DNA from: Dehalococcoidia bacterium
GTDB taxonomy: Bacteria; Chloroflexota; Dehalococcoidia; Dehalococcoidales; UBA5760
Assembly: GCA_011176655.1 (NCBI GenBank)
Contig: DUEB01000014.1
Coordinates: forward strand, 1-9,383
Direction: 5' to 3'
Length of the DNA: 9,383 bases
Numbering within the stretch: the stretch's first letter is position 1; each line of letters opens with the position of its first letter. Position numbers and translations under genes: made by a program. Below, piece after piece: positions 6,724 to 9,383 of this stretch. Below the pieces are notes generated by a model. That model was not told where the DNA came from. It saw nothing but the letters and a program-made list of their open reading frames with translations, and did not search any database.

Positions 6724-7428
6724 ATGGTGAAAGTAAGGGATGCCGGTGTCAAGTTAACCTGTCGTGACTGCGGGAGGCAGTTCCTGTTTACCGAAGGTGA
6801 GCACGAATTCTACGAACGGATGGGGTTCAACCATCCCAGCCGGTGCCGGGATTGTCGCTCCATCAAAGAAAAAAAGAATGGTCACCTCAACTGCACTGAG
6901 TGCGGAGTCAAGCTACAGAACGGCGCCTCGGTCTACTGCGAGCAGTGCTTGAGAAGCCTGCAACTGGTCCATTTCAGCTGCTCCCAGTGCGGAGCGACAC
7001 AAGGAGACGACACCCTCGTCTACTGCGCAACCTGCTTCAAAAAGGCCCAACTTGACGCGGAACGGCAGATAGAAAAATACAAGAAGGCGGCCAGCGCCGC
7101 GGAGTCAAAACTGCAGGCCGCCGAGTCCGGTAACGAGGAACTGCAGATGGCACTCTACGAAGCGAAGCAACGCATCGCCGAGCTGGAGTTAAAGGCTGAG
7201 AACCTGAACCAGGATCTAGAGAAGGCATATCACTTCCAGGTCGCCTCAGGCTGGCTTAAACCAGCCCTGAATGACATAGCCGAAAGGCTGAAAGCCCTGG
7301 AGCAGACAGAGCGGGAGACCAGCACCAGCCTGGCTGCCGCCATCCATAAGGTACAGGCGATATGCCGGGATACCAGCCTGTGGCAGGTGATGAAACGCAG
7401 CCTCAAATTACGCCGCAGCCAGGACTAG
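6724..7428 (+). CDS. Triple zinc-ribbon protein with coiled-coil tail
   Basis: Starting at ATG 6724 (GGGAGG ends 4 nt upstream), the protein has 234 residues. The N-terminus (about 8-47) resembles the 'probable zinc-ribbon' family (PF13451-like): LTCRDCGRQFLFTEGEHEFY followed by a second Cys pair in SRCRDCR. Two shorter ribbons follow, CTEC/CEQC (57-75) and CSQC/CATC (86-104). In total six CxxC pairs (13/16, 41/44, 57/60, 72/75, 86/89, 101/104) can form three four-cysteine zinc sites. From about 105 to 170 the sequence is charged and heptad-like (AERQIEKYKKAASAAESKL and onward), a probable coiled coil, with a second helical stretch near 180-212 and a basic end KRSLKLRRSQD. It is probably a cytoplasmic scaffold or nucleic-acid/protein-binding factor; no catalytic domain is visible. 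A longer in-frame start at 6553 overlaps the DUF4314-like gene and lacks a ribosome site, so I reject it. Confidence 0.8.
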   Translation: MVKVRDAGVKLTCRDCGRQFLFTEGEHEFYERMGFNHPSRCRDCRSIKEKKNGHLNCTECGVKLQNGASVYCEQCLRSLQLVHFSCSQCGATQGDDTLVYCATCFKKAQLDAERQIEKYKKAASAAESKLQAAESGNEELQMALYEAKQRIAELELKAENLNQDLEKAYHFQVASGWLKPALNDIAERLKALEQTERETSTSLAAAIHKVQAICRDTSLWQVMKRSLKLRRSQD

Positions 7429-7439
7429 GCTAACAAGCC

Positions 7440-7499
7440 CCACGGGATACCAGCCGGGGCCGTCTTCTCCAGGCCCGCCCCGTCACCGACAACCCGTGG
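7440..7499 (+). terminator. Nested GC-rich inverted repeat after the zinc-ribbon gene, possible terminator
   Basis: CCACGGG (7440-7446) pairs with CCCGTGG (7493-7499). Inside, CGGGGC (7455-7460) pairs with GCCCCG (7477-7482), with an alternative inner stem GGGCC (7457-7461)/GGCCC (7472-7476). It begins 12 nt after the stop codon, a natural place for a transcript end. No T-run follows, so a classic intrinsic terminator is not shown; it could instead be a 3' stabilising structure. Confidence 0.3.
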
Positions 7500-7655
7500 C
7501 TTACCGTCCCGTCCCGTGTCAGAGAGGGCAAGGCCACACCCCGTCCCCATGTTCCATCCAAGACACCTCCCGGCATGGTGATATTAATCTCTTCAGTCAC
7601 CAGCTCAGGTCACGCCGGTCTCAGCACCGCAGCCCCCCCTAACCCCGGCTGCCCC

Positions 7656-7679
7656 CTCCAATTATAGCCCAGATTGGAG
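7656..7679. repeat. Perfect 7-bp inverted repeat in the gene-free gap
   Basis: CTCCAAT (7656-7662) and ATTGGAG (7673-7679) flank a 10-nt loop. The right arm is the start of the first GGAGACTGGT direct repeat, so the two structures overlap. No T-run on either strand. Confidence 0.45.
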
Positions 7680-7718
7680 ACTGGTTACAGGTCGGGCTGG
7701 GAAAATATGGAGACTGGT
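7676..7718 (+). repeat. Two copies of GGAGACTGGT 33 bp apart
   Basis: Exact copies at 7676-7685 and 7709-7718, a three-turn spacing; a related AGACTGGTT occurs near 7970-7978. The function, if any, is unknown. Confidence 0.4.
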
Positions 7719-8194
7719 AGCCTCAAAAAGACCTCCCCCCAGTTAAGAAGCAACCATAAACCGTAAGGGCATCTGAGATGCAATAAACCACCTCAAGCCT
7801 TCATAGCCTCTACAACAACCAGCGATGGACACTGGCTGGACAATCGACTAAAATAGAAACTGGAGGTCAAGATACGGTAGATACCTACGATCTCGGCAGG
7901 AGGTTGAGAGTGTTGTAGACTAGAAGAATAGTACAGAGCGTGGGAAACCTCTCTGCAGAGTGAACTCACAGACTGGTTTTTTAGGCTAGTAATTACTCTT
8001 CGCTAGGCTATTTCTGGTTATCAACACTTAATCCCACCCAATTTTAGTCCCCAGCTCGCTTTCCCAAGCGCTTTTACGACACCATCCCACCAGACTCCCA
8101 CGTATTTATAGGACGCCACTATACCTCAATTCACGGGTAGGCAGGGCGCCTTTATGAGGTTCTTTGTGCTTCTCATACCGCCGAGGAGAAGAAA

Positions 8195-8875
8195 ATGGTA
8201 ACATTAGAAAAGCAATTTAAGGTCACCACGGAGCAGGTATTCTGCGACATCGGATATGCCCCCGACTCCGAGCCAGCACCCCGAGTGGCCGGTCTGATTA
8301 ACGACCATGTAGACGGGGCGCAGCAGTTGGTGAAGCCCTCATATTCATACCTCATCAGACGGGTAGAGCTGGTTCACGGCCCAAGCGTTCTCCTTGAGAA
8401 CGGGGCTGTCTTTCACGGCGAGGTTATCGCCCGCCTGCTGGAGAGAGCCGAGGAGGTTGCCGTCTTTGCGCTGACCATAGGCAGCGAACTTGAAGACGAA
8501 GCGGCCCGGCTGGCCCGGGAGGGGCTTATCCTCCAGGCCACCATGCTGGAGACGATAGGCTCACTCTACACCGAGCAGTTGGCTGACTGGGTAGAGACAC
8601 GAATCGGCGACCTGGCTCGCGCCCAGGGACGCACCACAAGCCGGCGCTTCAGCCCCGGTCACTGCGACTGGGACGTAAGCCAGCAGAAGACGGTCTTCCA
8701 CATACTGCGAGAGGACTGCGCCGGGATTCGCCTGACCGATAGCTGTCTCATGATTCCCCGCAAGTCGATGTCAGGCATTATCGGTATCGGAGACAGCGAC
8801 ATAACCGACTACAACCCCTGCAGAACCTGCGAAAAACACGATTGCGTCGGCAGGAGGAACGCCAAGAGCCCATGA
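8195..8875 (+). CDS. Stand-alone MetH-activation-like (B12-dependent methionine synthase activation domain) protein
   Basis: A 226-residue soluble protein resembling the SAM-binding reactivation domain of cobalamin-dependent methionine synthase, without the catalytic or B12 domains. Family marks include IGSELEDEAARL (95-106), the helix LETIGSLYTEQLADWVETRI (118-137), the core RFSPGHCDWDVSQQKTVF (151-168, in place of MetH's RxxPGYP-type motif), and LTDSCLMIPRKSMSGIIGIG (180-199, in place of LTES-AM-P-SVSG). The C-terminus adds NPCRTCEKHDC (C209, C212, C217), a three-cysteine cluster not found in MetH, which might hold a metal or Fe-S centre. The ATG has GAGGAG 6 nt upstream. Its stop overlaps the MttB-family start (ATGA), so the two proteins are made together; it may use SAM or an electron donor to restore the oxidised corrinoid partner of that methyltransferase. 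The role is inferred from family and context. Confidence 0.85.
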   Translation: MVTLEKQFKVTTEQVFCDIGYAPDSEPAPRVAGLINDHVDGAQQLVKPSYSYLIRRVELVHGPSVLLENGAVFHGEVIARLLERAEEVAVFALTIGSELEDEAARLAREGLILQATMLETIGSLYTEQLADWVETRIGDLARAQGRTTSRRFSPGHCDWDVSQQKTVFHILREDCAGIRLTDSCLMIPRKSMSGIIGIGDSDITDYNPCRTCEKHDCVGRRNAKSP

Positions 8876-9383
8876 TGCGAAAAGGACTGGCGGGAGGCAG
8901 CTACAAGCCGCTCACCGAAGACGCCATATCCCAAATACACAATACCGTAATGCGGGTAATCGAGGAGATAGGCTTCGAGGTGAACTCGGATACGGCCCGG
9001 GAGCTCTTTAGGGAAGCCGGGGCGCAGGTAGACCACGAAAAGCGGCGCGTCCGCCTGCCCCGGGAGAGGGCTCTGGAGCTAATAAACACGGCCCCCTCCG
9101 AGGTCAGGCTCTGCGGTCGGGACGAGAAGCACGATATCCTCCTGGGTGGAAACCGGGTTTACGCCGGCACCGGGGGGACGGCTCTCTATATTTACGAGCC
9201 TGATACCGACCAGAAGCGACCGGCAACCCTGGAAGACCTGAGGCGTCTCGCCCGGCTGGTCGAGCAGCTCGACAATATCCATCTCTTCATGCTGCCCACC
9301 TATCCCAACGAGATACCGGTGGAGCACATTGATGCCAACCGCTTCTTCGCCGGCCTGTCAAACACCGCCAAGCACGTCATGGG
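8872..9383 (+). CDS. MttB-family corrinoid-dependent methyltransferase, N-terminal part (3' truncated)
   Basis: The frame is open from ATG 8872 to the window edge, 170 residues of a family that is usually about 470-500 long. The start shares four bases with the upstream stop (ATGATG: starts possible at 8872 or 8875), and AGGAGG lies at 8852-8857. Recognisable family features are the N-terminal helix with LTEDAISQIHNTVMRVIEEI, the strand-turn VRLPRERALELINTAPSEV, the glycine-rich GGNRVYAGTGGTALYIY (92-108) and RPATLEDLRRLARLVEQLDN (116-135), all typical of the trimethylamine/glycine betaine methyltransferase (MttB, COG5598) superfamily. These TIM-barrel enzymes pass a methyl group from a methylated amine to a corrinoid protein. 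The position that is pyrrolysine in true trimethylamine enzymes (about residue 330) is outside the window, so the substrate class cannot be decided. Most bacterial members lack pyrrolysine and use betaines or related compounds. Confidence 0.92.
   Translation, partial: MMRKGLAGGSYKPLTEDAISQIHNTVMRVIEEIGFEVNSDTARELFREAGAQVDHEKRRVRLPRERALELINTAPSEVRLCGRDEKHDILLGGNRVYAGTGGTALYIYEPDTDQKRPATLEDLRRLARLVEQLDNIHLFMLPTYPNEIPVEHIDANRFFAGLSNTAKHVM

Larger units (their letters stand above)
7429..8194. other. 766-bp gap without a credible gene
   Basis: No ORF on either strand has gene-like length, start and ribosome site. The first ~230 bp are rich in C on the plus strand; the second part is clearly more A/T-rich than the genes around it. 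Contents: a nested inverted repeat right after the zinc-ribbon stop, a perfect 7-bp hairpin at 7656-7679, a direct repeat GGAGACTGGT at 7676-7685 and 7709-7718, a small GCATC-TGA-GATGC hairpin (7769-7781), the palindromes CTCTGCAGAG (7951-7960) and AGTAATTACT (7988-7997), and an ACCTCA/TGAGGT pair (about 8124-8160) in the leader of the next gene. I see no tRNA, rRNA or riboswitch I can name. It may hold the promoter and long leader of the downstream operon, or a decayed mobile element. Confidence 0.6.

Noticed and set aside
7630..7720. Possible cobalamin riboswitch, because GGCTGCCCCC and GGGAAAA-like words occur upstream of a B12-related operon
   Set aside because: The words are in the wrong order for the conserved core, the GCAACTG continuation is missing, and no GCCACTG B12 box follows at a suitable distance (only GCCACTA near 8114).

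Overview
The window looks like a stretch of bacterial chromosome of moderately high GC, most plausibly from the Chloroflexota (Dehalococcoidia-like). That placement is an inference. It rests on the gene content: an IPT/TIG-like surface protein, a lipoprotein of Glucodextranase-B-like repeats, a PhoB/PhoP-type two-component pair, and a MetH-activation-like protein overlapping an MttB-family methyltransferase gene. The use of TTG and GTG starts and purine-rich Shine-Dalgarno sites is compatible with it. No marker gene is present to prove the lineage.

Layout. (1) 1-531: 3' end of a class I SAM-dependent methyltransferase gene. (2) 532-732: intergenic, with a perfect-consensus sigma-70 type promoter (TTGACA, 16 bp, TATAAT). 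(3) 733-2733: an exported, C-terminally membrane-anchored protein with six tandem IPT/TIG-like beta-sandwich repeats and a fibronectin-III-like domain. (4) 4843-2802, minus strand: a two-component operon (OmpR/PhoB-family response regulator, then a membrane histidine kinase, sharing 1 nt), convergent with the surface protein gene. (5) 4844-5031: a divergent control region with two separate 11-bp-period direct repeats, one on each side, that resemble PhoP/PhoB-type operators. (6) 5032-6384: a lipoprotein with a TTG start and five ~81-residue repeats, followed by a small DUF4314-like protein (6435-6623) and a protein with three zinc-ribbon modules and a coiled coil (6724-7428). (7) 7429-8194: 766 bp without a credible gene, containing several inverted and short direct repeats. 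(8) 8195-8875 and 8872 to the window end: a stand-alone MetH-activation-like protein translationally overlapped with an MttB-family (trimethylamine/betaine-type) methyltransferase, cut off by the window.

How the parts may work together. The kinase has an extracytoplasmic sensor of about 118 residues, and the regulator probably controls its own operon through the TTCACA-N5-TTAACA repeat at its -35 region. The divergent lipoprotein gene has a similar repeat (TTAATA-N5-TTAATA) and is the best candidate target. The two large surface proteins flanking the two-component genes suggest a cell-envelope sensing or remodelling locus, but no binding partner or ligand can be read from the sequence. The last two genes are a separate unit for corrinoid-dependent methyl transfer: MttB-family enzymes move a methyl group from a quaternary or tertiary amine to a corrinoid protein, and the MetH-activation-like protein could bind SAM and keep that corrinoid usable. 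The corrinoid protein itself is not visible here.
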